DNA from: Acridotheres tristis
Lineage: Eukaryota; Chordata; Aves; Passeriformes; Sturnidae
Direction: 5' to 3'
Length of the DNA stretch: 64,000 bases
NCBI GenBank assembly: GCA_037013685.1
Contig: CM072886.1
Coordinates: 86,806,922-86,870,921, forward strand
Shown here: piece after piece, positions 1 to 11,200 of the stretch
How positions within the stretch are numbered: the stretch's first letter is position 1
Layout: each line of letters begins with the position of its first letter
Program-made: the position numbers and the translations under genes
Notes under the pieces: generated by a model
The model's database searches: none
Seen by the model: the letters and a program-made list of their open reading frames with translations, nothing else
Told to the model about the DNA's origin: nothing

Positions 1-36
1 TGACAAGCATCATCGCCAAAAGAAGAAATTTTTTAC

Positions 37-280
37 CTGCGATCACTCCAGGCTTCGGCTAAAACCTAGTAGCGATGGCTGTGCCATGGTAGGGCTTCTC
101 TCCTCCGTTCTGCGCTGGCTGGCGTGGCAGGGAGCTGCGGGGAGCTAACGCAGACATGTCTCAGTGCGCGGTACCTGCGCGGCGCGGCACGGAGCCTTCG
201 GTCCCCAGGCGCCACAGCCACTTCACTAACCCCCTGTACCAGAGTGACGCTCAAGTGAATAGTTCCACTGATCACACTCT
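37..280 (-). other. Possible non-coding first exon of a leftward transcript
   Basis: Read on the minus strand, this CpG-containing stretch ends in GCAG followed by GTAAAAAA, a good 5' splice site with the exon ending at 37 and the intron starting at 36. The exon-like part holds a 69-codon open frame (66-275) that resembles nothing known. A second short frame starts at an ATG near 87 in good Kozak context and stops after 14 codons, before the donor. A coding exon is therefore unlikely; a 5' UTR exon or the first exon of a long non-coding RNA fits better. No transcription start can be placed. The neighbouring CpG island on the right would be the promoter. The call rests on one splice-site match plus position. 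Confidence 0.25.
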
Positions 281-560
281 TTCCTACTGATTAACACTTT
301 CCAACACGACCAGGCATTCCACTTCCAACTTTTCCCGTTTTAAAACAGAAGCAGCCAGCGCCGCTTGCTTCCGCGGGTTATAAACGCCGTCTGGGGCGTG
401 GGGGACACCATAATTAATAGCAGGTTAGTAAAATTAGTGCTGCCACTCCAATTGTTGTCCTTGTTGCCAACAATAATTGCATTGATTCTGGAAGGACACA
501 AATGTCCTCCATTTAACCTAATGATCTGCGGGTTGCACACGCTGTACGACAGCCGTGGCG
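281..560. promoter_or_regulatory. Motif-rich island shore, candidate conserved promoter-proximal element
   Basis: This is AT-rich sequence beside the CpG island. It contains TAAT homeodomain cores near 410-420, ATTGTT at 451-456 facing AACAAT at 469-474 (a pair of SOX-like sites in opposite orientation), and an imperfect nuclear-receptor-like inverted repeat, AGGACA (493-498) and TGTCCT (503-508), with a 4-base spacer. It also carries several isolated CpGs. A dense mix of these motifs next to a CpG island is typical of developmental promoters, but no factor binding can be proved from sequence. It is not an obvious repeat and has no long reading frame that looks real. Confidence 0.35.
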
Positions 561-1345
561 GTGATTAACTGCGCGCACCTCCAAACTATCATTTATCTCC
601 GCGAGTCACGACTGAAAGGCGCTAAACTTACAGGCAACTCTCCCTGCCTCTCTCGCCGTCTTTGTTTCCCTCCCGCTGGAGGAGGCGGGCTGGGACGTCG
701 GCGTGGCCCTGCGCACAGGAGACGGGCACCTGTACCTGTCCCCCCGGCCGCCTCGGCTTTATTCATAGCCCGGGGGCAGCGCGGCGGGTTCGGGCGCCGC
801 GGAGCTGCCGGGGACTGCCTGGGCCAGCGCCCCCCGGCCGCGGGGAGGGGGCAAGGGGGGGCGGCGCGGTAGCGCCCGGCACCGGGGACCCGCTCCCTGC
901 AGCGCCCCCGAGGCTGGCTACGCCGGCCCTGCCCGCCCTGGGCGCAGCCCCACCGGGGCTGCCCGGGCACCGGGGACTCCCTCCGGGCCGAGGTGGGGGC
1001 GCAGCCGAGCGGGGAGGGGGAGCAGGTGCCGGCGGCAGCCGCAAGCGGGTCGGGGCAGGAGCGCTTGTTCCCGCTTGTCCTCTCCGTCCTGCTACGCCCG
1101 TCCCTCCGTCCGTCCCGCAGGCTGCCACCGCCACCGCCGCTCTCCCTGCAGAGGAGTTACACGGGCCCGAGGCTGGGCGAAGCGGCAGCGAGCTCCCAGT
1201 CCGAAATTCCTTTCCCGGTGCGCAGCCTCCCGCCACCCTCTCTCAGTCCCGGGCGCCCAGGGCCGCTTCGGGCTCCGGCCCGGTGTCCGGGGCCGCGCAG
1301 CTCCCGGGAACCCCGCGGGAACCTGTGCATGACAAGTTCCACCGC
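540..1345. promoter_or_regulatory. CpG island, probable gene promoter
   Basis: GC content is very high and CpG is not depleted: I counted about 80 CpG dinucleotides by eye in 661-1320. It contains GC boxes such as GAGGCGGGC near 681 and runs of GGGGCGG-type sequence at 847-870. There is no clear TATA box, as is usual for dispersed CpG-island promoters. Long open frames on both strands (for example 662-1369 plus and 763-1236 minus) come from the lack of stop codons in GC-rich DNA: they overlap each other and encode low-complexity Pro/Ala/Arg/Gly protein. Direction of transcription is not settled. A strong donor-like GTAAGT on the minus strand at 631-626 and the donor at 36 favour leftward transcription, but a rightward gene is equally possible. 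Confidence 0.8.
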
Positions 1346-1950
1346 GCGCTCGGTACTTTCTTTTCTTAATTGTTTGTTCAGCAGGAAAAGGGACAAATCG
1401 GGATTGACAGAAGGGGGAGGAGGGATCAATATCATTCCTGTTTAAAGGCGTGAGCCTGGGCAGACGTCTCAATAAGACAGAGGAGGAGAAAAAGAGAGTA
1501 TTATATCCTACCTAATTAAGCGAAGACAAGGAGGTGTGGGGAGAAAGGTTCAGCAGAGGTGGGGTGGCAATGGGAATTTTTAATCCGGTGTCTTCCCACA
1601 GTAACCACCAAGGCTGAACAGTAACGTTAATAGGGAACATCTGTACATCGACAGATTTATTCTTGCCAGGGCTCTTTCATGCCTGTGTCATTTGCATGGC
1701 CCCGTGCTCGTAATGTTCGACACACACTGCACCTTGTAGTGCAATGACAGGGTAAATCTGATGAATGCTGAAACTGGGAAACCCTCTTCTCTTTCCCCTT
1801 TCTCCCTCCTCGGATTGCCCTTGCAGCTTTCAAGGTGGGGAAACCACACGGAGAAAGAAAACGTGAGCCTTCTCCCCATCTGCACCTGTAAACAGAAAGC
1901 CAATCATGCCACGAGCCTTTGCGTTTTAAAGCGGAGTAACAAACCCACAG
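1346..1950. other. Non-coding flank between two GC-rich blocks
   Basis: Composition drops to ordinary levels. I see a MEIS-type TGACAGG near 1746, a forkhead-like TGTAAACA near 1887, and a CCAAT sequence near 1909 followed by TTTTAAA near 1924. CCAAT followed by an A/T box just before the GC-rich block at 1.95 kb could be an alternative promoter. Minus-strand reading frames here (1657-2163, 1688-1903) match nothing known and overlap plus-strand frames, so I do not call them genes. Confidence 0.3.
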
Positions 1951-2345
1951 AGCGACGTGGATGCCCCGGCTGCCCGCCGGCAGGACGAGGGCTCTGCGAT
2001 GCCCCCGGGAGTGCAGGAGGCGTGTGTGCCGTCCCCGTCCCGGCACTGCGGGTCTGGGCTTTTCCTCCCTTCCCCGGGGAGCCTCTGCTCCCGCCCCGGG
2101 CTGCCTCTGAGCCCGGCCGACTTGCCCGGGGCAGCGCCCTGCCCTAGAGCGGGCTGGCACCATCCACCGCCTGGAGGTGACTCCTGCCCTTCGGCCCTAA
2201 GGTGCTTTGAGGGGATCGGGACCTCCTGGTGTCTTCCTCCAAACCTTTCCCCATCTCGGCGCCGGCTGCTCGGCCAGAGGCCGCCCCCGCTTTTCTCGAC
2301 GGCAGAGTTACAGCGAGGAGCTCCAATGCTGAGGGATCAGCTGCC
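1950..2345. promoter_or_regulatory. Second, weaker GC-rich block
   Basis: This is a GC-rich stretch with scattered CpGs (GACGTGG, CCCGCCGG, CGGCGCCGG and similar), clearly less CpG-dense than the main island. It may be an extension of the same island or an alternative promoter or first exon. A CCAAT box and an A/T box lie 25-45 bases upstream on the plus strand. Open frames at 1957-2427 and 1761-2147 are attributed to base composition. The right edge grades into AT-rich DNA with CCAAT and TAAT motifs at 2420-2520. Confidence 0.45.
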
Positions 2346-5300
2346 TCCCTGCCCTGAAATACGATGTTCAAGGGCAGGAGGCATCGTTCAAAGAGTAATC
2401 TTTTATATTAACAGCTACAGCCAATAGCAGTACGTTTGCAGTTTCCTTGCTCAATTAATATGAGTCTTTTGTGATATAACAACCTCAGGTCCACGAGATC
2501 AACATTTTTAATTATTTCAGTGATGCTTAAAGGAAGTGAGCAGACTCGAGTCTGTCTTTTCCAATTTGCTCATGTCGACCTGCACACCTTGGAAATTGCC
2601 ATCCATTGCCACTCTGACCTACATAGCAGAAAGCACGGTGGCTTTCTGTGAGAAACTGGTCTAGCCAGGCAGGAGGGCAACCAGACTAAGTGGAGCTGGA
2701 ATCCCAGTAGACATGCGTGCAGGTCAACCATAGTGACATGATGGACGCTGAGGGAACACTGGTCACTGATAAATCTGGGAAGATGCTTGCAAAATGAGCA
2801 AAAGCTTTTGGGCAGCACTCCCCCAAAAAACATGGGCCAGAGTCCGAGGCTGGAAGGTCATTTGTAGATCTTGCTTTATGTTGTTCCTGATGTTGTTAGG
2901 TTGTCTTGTCCCATTTTTATTTTTGTTTAAATAACCAATAATGCTAAGGTTTCAACCATTTTTAATGTTTAAAGTATCAAAAGGTGCTCTTTTCACTGTA
3001 GAAATGCTGTTGGTCCTGTCTATCCTGGCATTCTTTGGCATTCTTTCCCATTTCTGTAGCTATAGCAATGCCCTCTCTTATGTGAAAAGGCCGTTATTAA
3101 ATGATACCAAGTGGTTAAACCCCTTAATTTTCCATGTCATTAGACAAACAGCTCTGGTGATAGCACCACATATTTCCATTCAAAAAGGGAATATAATTGA
3201 ATTTTCAGTGTCAATTCCTTCAGCACCACGGCCATATTTTGAAGACCTACTTTCTAAGATATCAGACGGGAGAAAACAGCAGCTTGATCTCTTACTTTTT
3301 TGGCCTTTATTTTCCTGTAGAGGTTACTAAATCACACCTAGTCAAGGAATAATATACTAATGCATGTATCATAACTCATGTTCACTATGAAGGTCCTAGA
3401 AACACATTAGCTTAATCATGAAACCTCTGAGATAATTTACTTAACTGGAATAATTTCAAGAAAGCCAATATAATTCAGAATGTAGTAAATACATGGATAG
3501 AAATCAGATTTTCACTGAAACTATTTTTGTCCTCATCATATAGTGCCAAGTTATATGGTAGCCTCAGAGCAGCAAGGTTTGGCTTAATTTGCAGGGATCC
3601 ATACAGGTACATTTCTTTTCCTTTTCTCACATTAAATTCATTATGTGATGTTCAAAAGACTGATGCACACTAGAAAACCTTTAGGCATTTCTGTGTAACG
3701 GGGATGGTTTATTAAAAGGATAGGTTATTACTTTGAACAATGACTTCAGTACGTACGTTAAAATGTGAAATGTTTATCTGGTACTGGCCTGTATTGGCCA
3801 GAATCTGTGCAACTAGAGTTTTATTCATAAATGAATGCCTAAGCTAATAAACCATATTTATTTTCAGATCCTGTGTGGTCATCTGAGTGTCTTTTGTAGT
3901 CCACACATACAAGCTCATGATTATTTTTTAAAGAATTTTGTAAGCAAGTTTTACCATAATTCCATTTGTGATCCATGATTTTGAAAATATATTTATTTTG
4001 TGTCAGGAAAAAGATTTGATGTGGTTAGAGAAATAGCTAAGGCTGTCTTAGTGTGCTCAATATGTGCATGGGTGGAGAGGATTATTTTTTAGTAGAAAAA
4101 GAGCATAATTTTATAGACTTAGAAGCAGAACCAAGCCTCTTGGAAGATGCTGAAAAGACACCAAGCGAGTCAGTAGCACCAAGTTCTCCCTCCTGCACTG
4201 CGTCTTTGCTGCAGACTTTGGGCAGGTGAGCAGTGCTGCTGAGGTGGAGCTCCAGGGAAGCAATACAGCAATAAGCTCCTTCCCTGTGTTACCCGAGTGA
4301 AGGGACATGGGCCGGGGCTGTAATCCCACCGATCCCTCTGCAAGTGAGGAGTTCTGCAAAACGCTGCTCCTGAGCAATCACTTCTTGCACAAAAAGGATC
4401 ACAGAAGAGAACTGTGAGTGCCTAGAAAACAAAGATGCAATTAAAGCAGCGTTTGTAGTTTTCAGTTAGGGTTATCTTTCAATGCAGGATGAACCATCAT
4501 TTTTTTCCTGCTAATTATTTTCATTAGCTGTTTTAACTCTTCCTGAGAATTCTTAATAATTGCTTCAGAGCAGAATGTGTAAAACTGAAAATTATTTATG
4601 GCACTGATTAGAACTACAGAATACTAATATGGGTAGTCAGGAATAATTCACCATAGCAGGAAAAGCACTATTTAATTGTTTAATATGGAAGTTTAATTGT
4701 GCTTGCATACAATTATCATGTAAATATCACTGTGATCACTTTAAGAGGTTATTTCTAAGTGTGCCAAAATTCTGAAGCAATCTGAAAAGAATTAATTTTT
4801 TTCTTACCTCCCTTCACAAGTCTCTCAAGTGTACTATATGTTTTAACTTAAACCAAAATATAGCCAAAGGCAGACAGGAGTTCCAACAGTGACCAGTGTA
4901 ATACTCACTGCTTTTAATTACTGTAACAATAAATCACACAGGAATGTCCTCCAGGTACTAAATGATTTTCTAAAAACATTTGAGAATATTTTTGAAATTC
5001 AATTAATTGAAGGCATGAGATAAAAGGTACACATTCTTAATGGCTATAAAATAACCCTAAGGGATGTAACTGAGCTCCAAGCTTAACTTCAAAGTGTGAC
5101 AGAAATACTTACTGTATTACTTTAAAAGTATTCAGATCAATGAATCAGTTAAAATTACTTATACATTTACCAACCTTTTCATTTTCTTTCTGAATATGAT
5201 AGAAAGAATTGCTCTCATTTCCCAGGACACAAAAAGCAGTTGAGACCTGTAAAAGAAAATATAATTAAAGCCAGCCTTCAGTCAAAATTGGTATTATGAA

Positions 5301-7399
5301 TTTTTGGTTGACACAAGATAAAGGGGCCAGCGAAACATAAAAGTGGCTTGATAAAGCATACATTTAGACATTTTATACTGAAAATTAACTGGTTTGTGGA
5401 GATATTTCAGGGTCTAGGATTAAATCTGTCCTTGTTAGGCCAGTAAGCAGTTTTCTATTGAATTCAATAGAAGCAGTGACACCCTGCAATCTGTACTGAG
5501 CACAGCTGTGTGCAGCTGACTGGCTCTCTGATTATGGGCCAAATCAGTTCCCTCTTTTCCTTTTTGTTCCTGCTCCTAGAATTAATCACACTACCCTGTG
5601 CACCCACATGGCTTTGCAAGATGCTGAAGGTCTCAAGCAGTCACAGCATGCCTTTTGCAAGCAACTCTGACGTAGGATGCCACGTAATGCTCAGTAGGAT
5701 CTAACTCCATGAGTAAATACCTTGACATTTGGCCCATAGTTCATGAGCATCTGAAGTTTTTGTGAAATAAAGGTGTTTAAACAATCACCATTTTCTGATT
5801 TGCAAGGTGATTTTGCAATGTGGTGTGACTCAACAGCAGGAAACTGTTAAGAAATATGTAGAGGCTGAACTGTTGCTACCAGCCAATTTTTTTTTAGCAG
5901 AGGTGCTCTGTTCTGCAGGAAGGCTCTTCTTTCTGCTCTGTAATCTCCACCATGCACCCAGCTTTGAGAACAGATCATAGACCCACAGTCGTCATACCAT
6001 GGAAATAATGGTTAACTTCTAACCTTTGCAAAATGATTGCTTGTTATAAATATATGTCACAGTTAAACTGCACATGTATTATTCATTTGTGCAGAAAGTT
6101 TAGAAATAAGTTTAGAAACCAGAACTATGCACATATGTACATTCATGTCTGTACACTCGTATGTACACACACAGAGGGAAATCATGTAGAGAAGTGTCTG
6201 TACTGCTTGGAAGAACTATGTTCTATGACAAGACTGAGAACAGTCTACTAAAGACTTATTGCAATTTTTTCCAATAGGTATTTATTTTCAATACTCACTG
6301 ACAATTTTGTTAGTAGCATGCTAACATTTTCTCTGTGTTTAAAACACATTAAATTGAGACAATTAAAAATGACAACAGAGATAAAGGTATCTTTATCTCT
6401 TGTGTTTCTTTTCCTTGAGCATTTGAAATCATAAACATTATAAGAATTTTTGAGCATTTAATAATGATGTTAAGTCATGACCATATAAATATTTTCTATA
6501 GCTCCATGCAGTAATTCCCACCCTGCAGGTGTTAGGGAGGTGGGAGGATCACTGAGCCTTGAAAACATCCACAGCACATTGCAGTTCCAAAAATACAGTC
6601 ACTGACAATACATTTGTAGTGTAACAGTCATTTTCAAACTGTAATAAATACAGTACAACACTAAAACCATCAATAAGACTCAGGTCTCATCAAAGAACTC
6701 TACTTCATTAGAGTAATAAAATAGTAAAAACCATTTTAATCAGGGACTGCAGGCTGTAGAAGAGAGTTTGATGTGTTTATTTTGATGGCAAATACCCATA
6801 ACACTCGAAACAGACACATCCACCAAATTATCATGTGTGATTTGCAGCCAGATTAAAGTCAATTCTACATAGAAAAGCCTGAAATTTCTGTTAAATGTTT
6901 GTTCCACCAATTACTCCAAACTGCTGTTAACAATATTTCGGCACTTTTCTTTTCTGGAGACTTTGCAGTCAAAAGATTTTTTTTTTTTTCCAGAACAGTT
7001 AGGCTGTTTATCTCAAAAGGGCTGTTTGTCTAACTAAGAACACATGGATTTATGAGTGTAAATAACTCCACAAAATCTGAGAAATTGTAGAGAATTCCTA
7101 CATTTCTCCCTCTTCTCCTTCCTGTTTTGAAACTCAATAAATGCTTGAAAACTTTCATTTTTTTTTCTTTTTTAACCGGTGGTGAAATGGTTGCAGTAAT
7201 ATAGAAGACCTGAAGTAAAAACAAGTCAGAATGTTGGCTTCAGATTAAAGCTGGGTAAACCTGGGATAACTTGTCTAGAAAGTAGAATAATTTCATTGTA
7301 AATACATGTCAAACAAGGTTAAATATGGTTCACAAAGGAAAAAGGTATGCTCATATGTTCAATTTTTAGGTTTGCAAGAGCCTCTGCAGACAAGATATG
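2346..7399. other. Unique AT-rich non-coding DNA
   Basis: About 5 kb with no recognisable gene or young transposon. Open frames such as 2941-3330 plus (129 codons) and 2570-2833 minus have no familiar domain and I do not call them genes. Notable small structures are a 20-base perfect palindrome at 5453-5472, a 14-base palindrome TTCAATTAATTGAA at 4998-5011, and a T13 run near 6977-6989. Homeodomain-type TAAT/ATTA cores are frequent throughout, as expected in AT-rich DNA. Confidence 0.6.
5453..5472. repeat. 20-base perfect palindrome
   Basis: The arms TTCTATTGAA and TTCAATAGAA meet without a spacer. By random expectation a given 20-base perfect palindrome appears in roughly 0.06 windows of this size, so it stands out from the other, shorter palindromes here. 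It could be a dimer binding site or chance. No transposon ends are recognisable around it. Confidence 0.9.
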
Positions 7400-8235
7400 A
7401 AATGTAGTCATGTTTGCTGCAAGGTGCTGCTTCCTCTGCACTGCATTTTCCACTTAACATCCTCCTCCTCTTCCAAGCATCTGATTTCATAGCAGGTAGA
7501 ACTCAGTCCTAAACACACGGGCTGTGGGAGACGAGGGATTTCTGCAAAATCCTCATTAATGTTGAAGGAAGAGCCTGCCTTGGGAGGATGACTCAGATTC
7601 CTGCCTTTGCCCATATCCAGAGGCACCAGTGGGAGGTGAAAGACGAAGAGCAGACACCTGCAGCCACACGTGTCCCCAGAGAGCACGTCCTGTTTGACAT
7701 TTAGGCCTTGCACAGGGCTCCCCAGTGCGCTCTGTTCCTATGCCAGCCTATCTTTCCAGATGGAAGCGGAGCGGAGCAGGACAAGCACTGCTTATCCGGG
7801 AACCACGAAAATGTCAGTACCACACTCAGAATATTCAGGGATGAAGCAGAACCAGGAGTGACATTGGTGGAGCTGGTGCAGCTGCTGTGTGTCACCTAGA
7901 GGAAACTTCACCTGAGGCAACACAGCGGAGACAAAGGTCAACGACAGCCCATGGCACGGCAGGCATTTCCAGATGCTCCAAGCTGCAAGAGGATGAATGG
8001 ATGGCTATTGCCAGCTTGGGCAGGTGCCCGTGCCAGCTGCTGGCTGCTTGTGGTCAGCCAAATGAAGAAGTCAGAGTGGACAAGCCTGAGAAAATCTGTC
8101 CCTCCCATCACCAAAGTGCAGGCACCCTGGGGCTTGCCCAGGCTCCAAAGTGGGAGCTCAGCTGATCTCTTGCTTTTTTTGCCCGCTGTCACTTTTAGCT
8201 TTAAACAACTATTAGAAACTTTGAGCAGCTAAATC
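7400..8235. other. GC-richer patch of unknown nature
   Basis: This stretch is near 50% GC inside DNA that is otherwise much more AT-rich, with overlapping medium-length open frames on both strands (7408-7713 minus, 7887-8165 plus, 7938-8192 minus, 7951-8232 plus). None encodes a protein I recognise, and frames on both strands open at once point to composition rather than selection. It could be non-coding RNA exons, an old unrecognised repeat, or simply a local composition change. Confidence 0.4.
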
Positions 8236-11200
8236 TATTTTACGGTTCCCTGTGCGACTATTGTTGACTTGCAGTTTTTCATCAGGTTTTCTTACTCAAA
8301 GTCAGAGAGCCACCTTACACTGATGTGTACAGCAAGATCTCCTAACTCTGTCAGCTCCTGGGCCTCAGACGGTGCCTTCTAGGCTTGCCAAGCATTTGTG
8401 AGGAGGAATTGCTGGAAACATCAATCCCAGCTGACTGCTCTTTCATGAAACTTAAAAGATTTGGAACAGAATGCATGTCGGAACAAAACCTGAGAAGATC
8501 TGAAAAAGAAAAAGTTATAAATAGATGCTGAAGACTCCATAAATGTAAGTAGCACTTACAAATCCAAATTTTTCCTATTTAAAAGATTTTTTGTGAATTA
8601 CACTGCTGGAAAAGGGCAGATGGAGGAACCACAGTCGATCCTGAAAGCAGAGAGGGTCACAGGAAGACTGGGAGAGCAGCTTTTCTTCTGGTCTATGACT
8701 GTCCTTATATGATATGTGTCCCTAAACAGCTTTTTTTTTGAGCAAATTGAGAGTCATGTGACTCTCAGCATAGAGGAAGTAACAAAACCAATTTTTTTTG
8801 CTCCTACTTAATGAAAATTATTTACTTTAAAAGAAGTAAATAGCTTCAGTAATCACTGATAAATGTATAAGGCTCTCTAACCCGTCTTTTTTTCCTTGGA
8901 ATTACAAAGTGCTGTGGCTTGGTGGCTAAACAATCCCCAGAACTGCTCACCTGCAGTTTAGAGAACTTAAACTCACTCAGATCAGCTTTGCAAAGGCACT
9001 TCAGAATTACCAAAAGAGACAGGAAGAGTGGACATTTTTGCATTTATAAAAATACAGTAATTAAAACTGCAGTTTAGGAGTCCAGTCCCAATTCCTCCAT
9101 TATTTTATTTCTTTCTTTCATTGAGCACTATGTGTTTCCTCTTGTCTTGCCTTGATTGCACTAAAAATCCACATAGAACTTACTGAGAAACAGCATAATG
9201 ATATTTTTTTTATTTTGAATGCCACTTTTCCTTTTTGTTGTTTTGTTATTTGTATAGAAGTCTGCATGCCAAAGTAAATTTGTTGAATAGTACAATTTAC
9301 AATTAAATATTTTATAGATAGAACTAGAAAAAAGAAAGTAAGTTTTAACAATGCAAATAAAGAATGTTTCTTATGTTATATATGAATCATGCAATTAGTG
9401 AATTCCACTAAGGATAGTAATTGTTCATTACTTTAGATCTGGAAGCTATTTTGAAGTACTTTGGAAAGCTGAATGAGAAGAATATTGTTTATTTTCAAAA
9501 TCAAGTTCAAAGAACTTACCTTCAAGCAAATGATGGCATTCCCAACTAGGGATGACACTACAGAGTAAATGCTAGAGGGAACTTAAAGCAGCCTAATATA
9601 GAAGCTTGGCTGAAATAAAACTTTGAAGATGTTTCCCAGAAGATGATAAAAAAGAGGTTTATGGGAAAAAATAGCAAGACAGATGAAGTCCTAGGACATT
9701 CACACCAAACACTTCTTTCTTTTTTACATGTGCACTGCAGAACCGTATCCCACTGCAGCTGAATCCCATCAAAAGTCTCATGGAAGCCTAATATTTTTCT
9801 TTTCCTTGGAAGTAAAGGTTTGTGTTAATACTATATAGATCTGTGTAAATGCTACAGGTCCTGTGCATGTAACCAATTTGGTTTTGTTTCCTCTACTGGA
9901 TTTAACTTCATAGAGCTAGATTTCAATGGATGAAATGAGTCAAATTACATGGCCTGTCCCAAAACACTTTTAAACACATAAATAGCAGTCTGGCTTTTAT
10001 ACCATCATTGATCAGGGTTTCAGAGAAGGACAGTTCTACAGGTAAATAAAATGTCCAGAATCTTTCTTCTTACTTTATCAACCCACAAGATTTGTAAAAA
10101 CAAACCCATCTTAGGGCATAAAACAATTGATGAACTCGAGCTGGTTTATGAGAGGGTTTTTTAGTCTTCCTCTGCAGCAGATGGTACTAGTCAATGTTAG
10201 AAATAGACACTTGATGGATATACTGTAGCTCTGGTTCAGAATAGCTGTTCCCATGTTTCTTCCAGATTCTGCTTTTCTTTCCCCTTTCTTGATTGCCAAG
10301 ATTATCGAGGATATTTACCCCTACACAGCACTCATTTTTAAAACTTCCATTGAAGACGTACTTATTTGGACTGCTGTTAACCAGTCTAGAGGAAATTGCC
10401 CTTCTGGCATCAATATCTCTTTGGGAATCTGTCAGTGTTAATTCTTTCTTTAGCTGTTGAATCAAACCAGGAGTTAAAATACACATTTAGGAACCCACAG
10501 AAGTTTCCCAGAGTTTCTGAGCAACAGCAGCTTCCACTCTGGTCAGTCCCAGCTGATGCTCAGCATCTCTTTGACTAGGTAACTGTTTTGGAGAAAGCTC
10601 TCAATTCTTTTATCTATCAAAGAAGGGAACTCATTTTCTTATGCCAGTATTTGCAGAAAGGGATGCATAAGTGATGTTTAGGAAGGCAATTTCATTTAGA
10701 GATATATGAAATACAAAAATAAAGTAAGATTTGGTCTTCTGTTGTGATAAGTCAATAGACATAGATAGTAGATATAGAAGCAAAAAGAACCCTCTTGCAA
10801 TCTTCCCTGTTGCAGGTAAAACAGAACAATTTGTGGTGAAAGATTCAGCTCTAAAGAAGCAGGATAGGAACCTGAATTCAAGTCATCTATGAGTCTGATT
10901 GAACATATGCTAATAATGTCCCTCAGTCAAAACATTCAGATTTCAATTCCAAGTTAGAAATTCAACAGTATTTATTTTTTTTTAGCATATTGGAAACCTT
11001 GAGAATAGAGGTAGAACTGAACTTGTCCTTTCAGGGAACTTTTCACTTAAATGCAGCCTGATTTGCGACAGTCATATTGAGCCCTCTGTAAGTATCTGTA
11101 GGGTCTGAAGAGAGGCAAAAGAAAGATAGACTGGAGAATTGTGTGCAGAAGAGTTCTCTGTTCTGGAGTCCAGAAATAATTGAAGAATTAAATATAAGAG

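Noticed and set aside
662..1472. Large open frames in the CpG island on both strands (up to 235 codons)
   Set aside because: GC-rich DNA has few stop codons; the frames overlap each other on opposite strands and encode low-complexity Pro/Ala/Arg/Gly protein.
1657..2427. Open frames of 128-168 codons next to and in the second GC-rich block
   Set aside because: Mutually overlapping on both strands with no known domain; explained by base composition.
2941..3330. 129-codon plus-strand frame with a hydrophobic N-terminal segment
   Set aside because: Hydrophobic residues are expected from T-rich codons; no family match, no nearby promoter or splice context.
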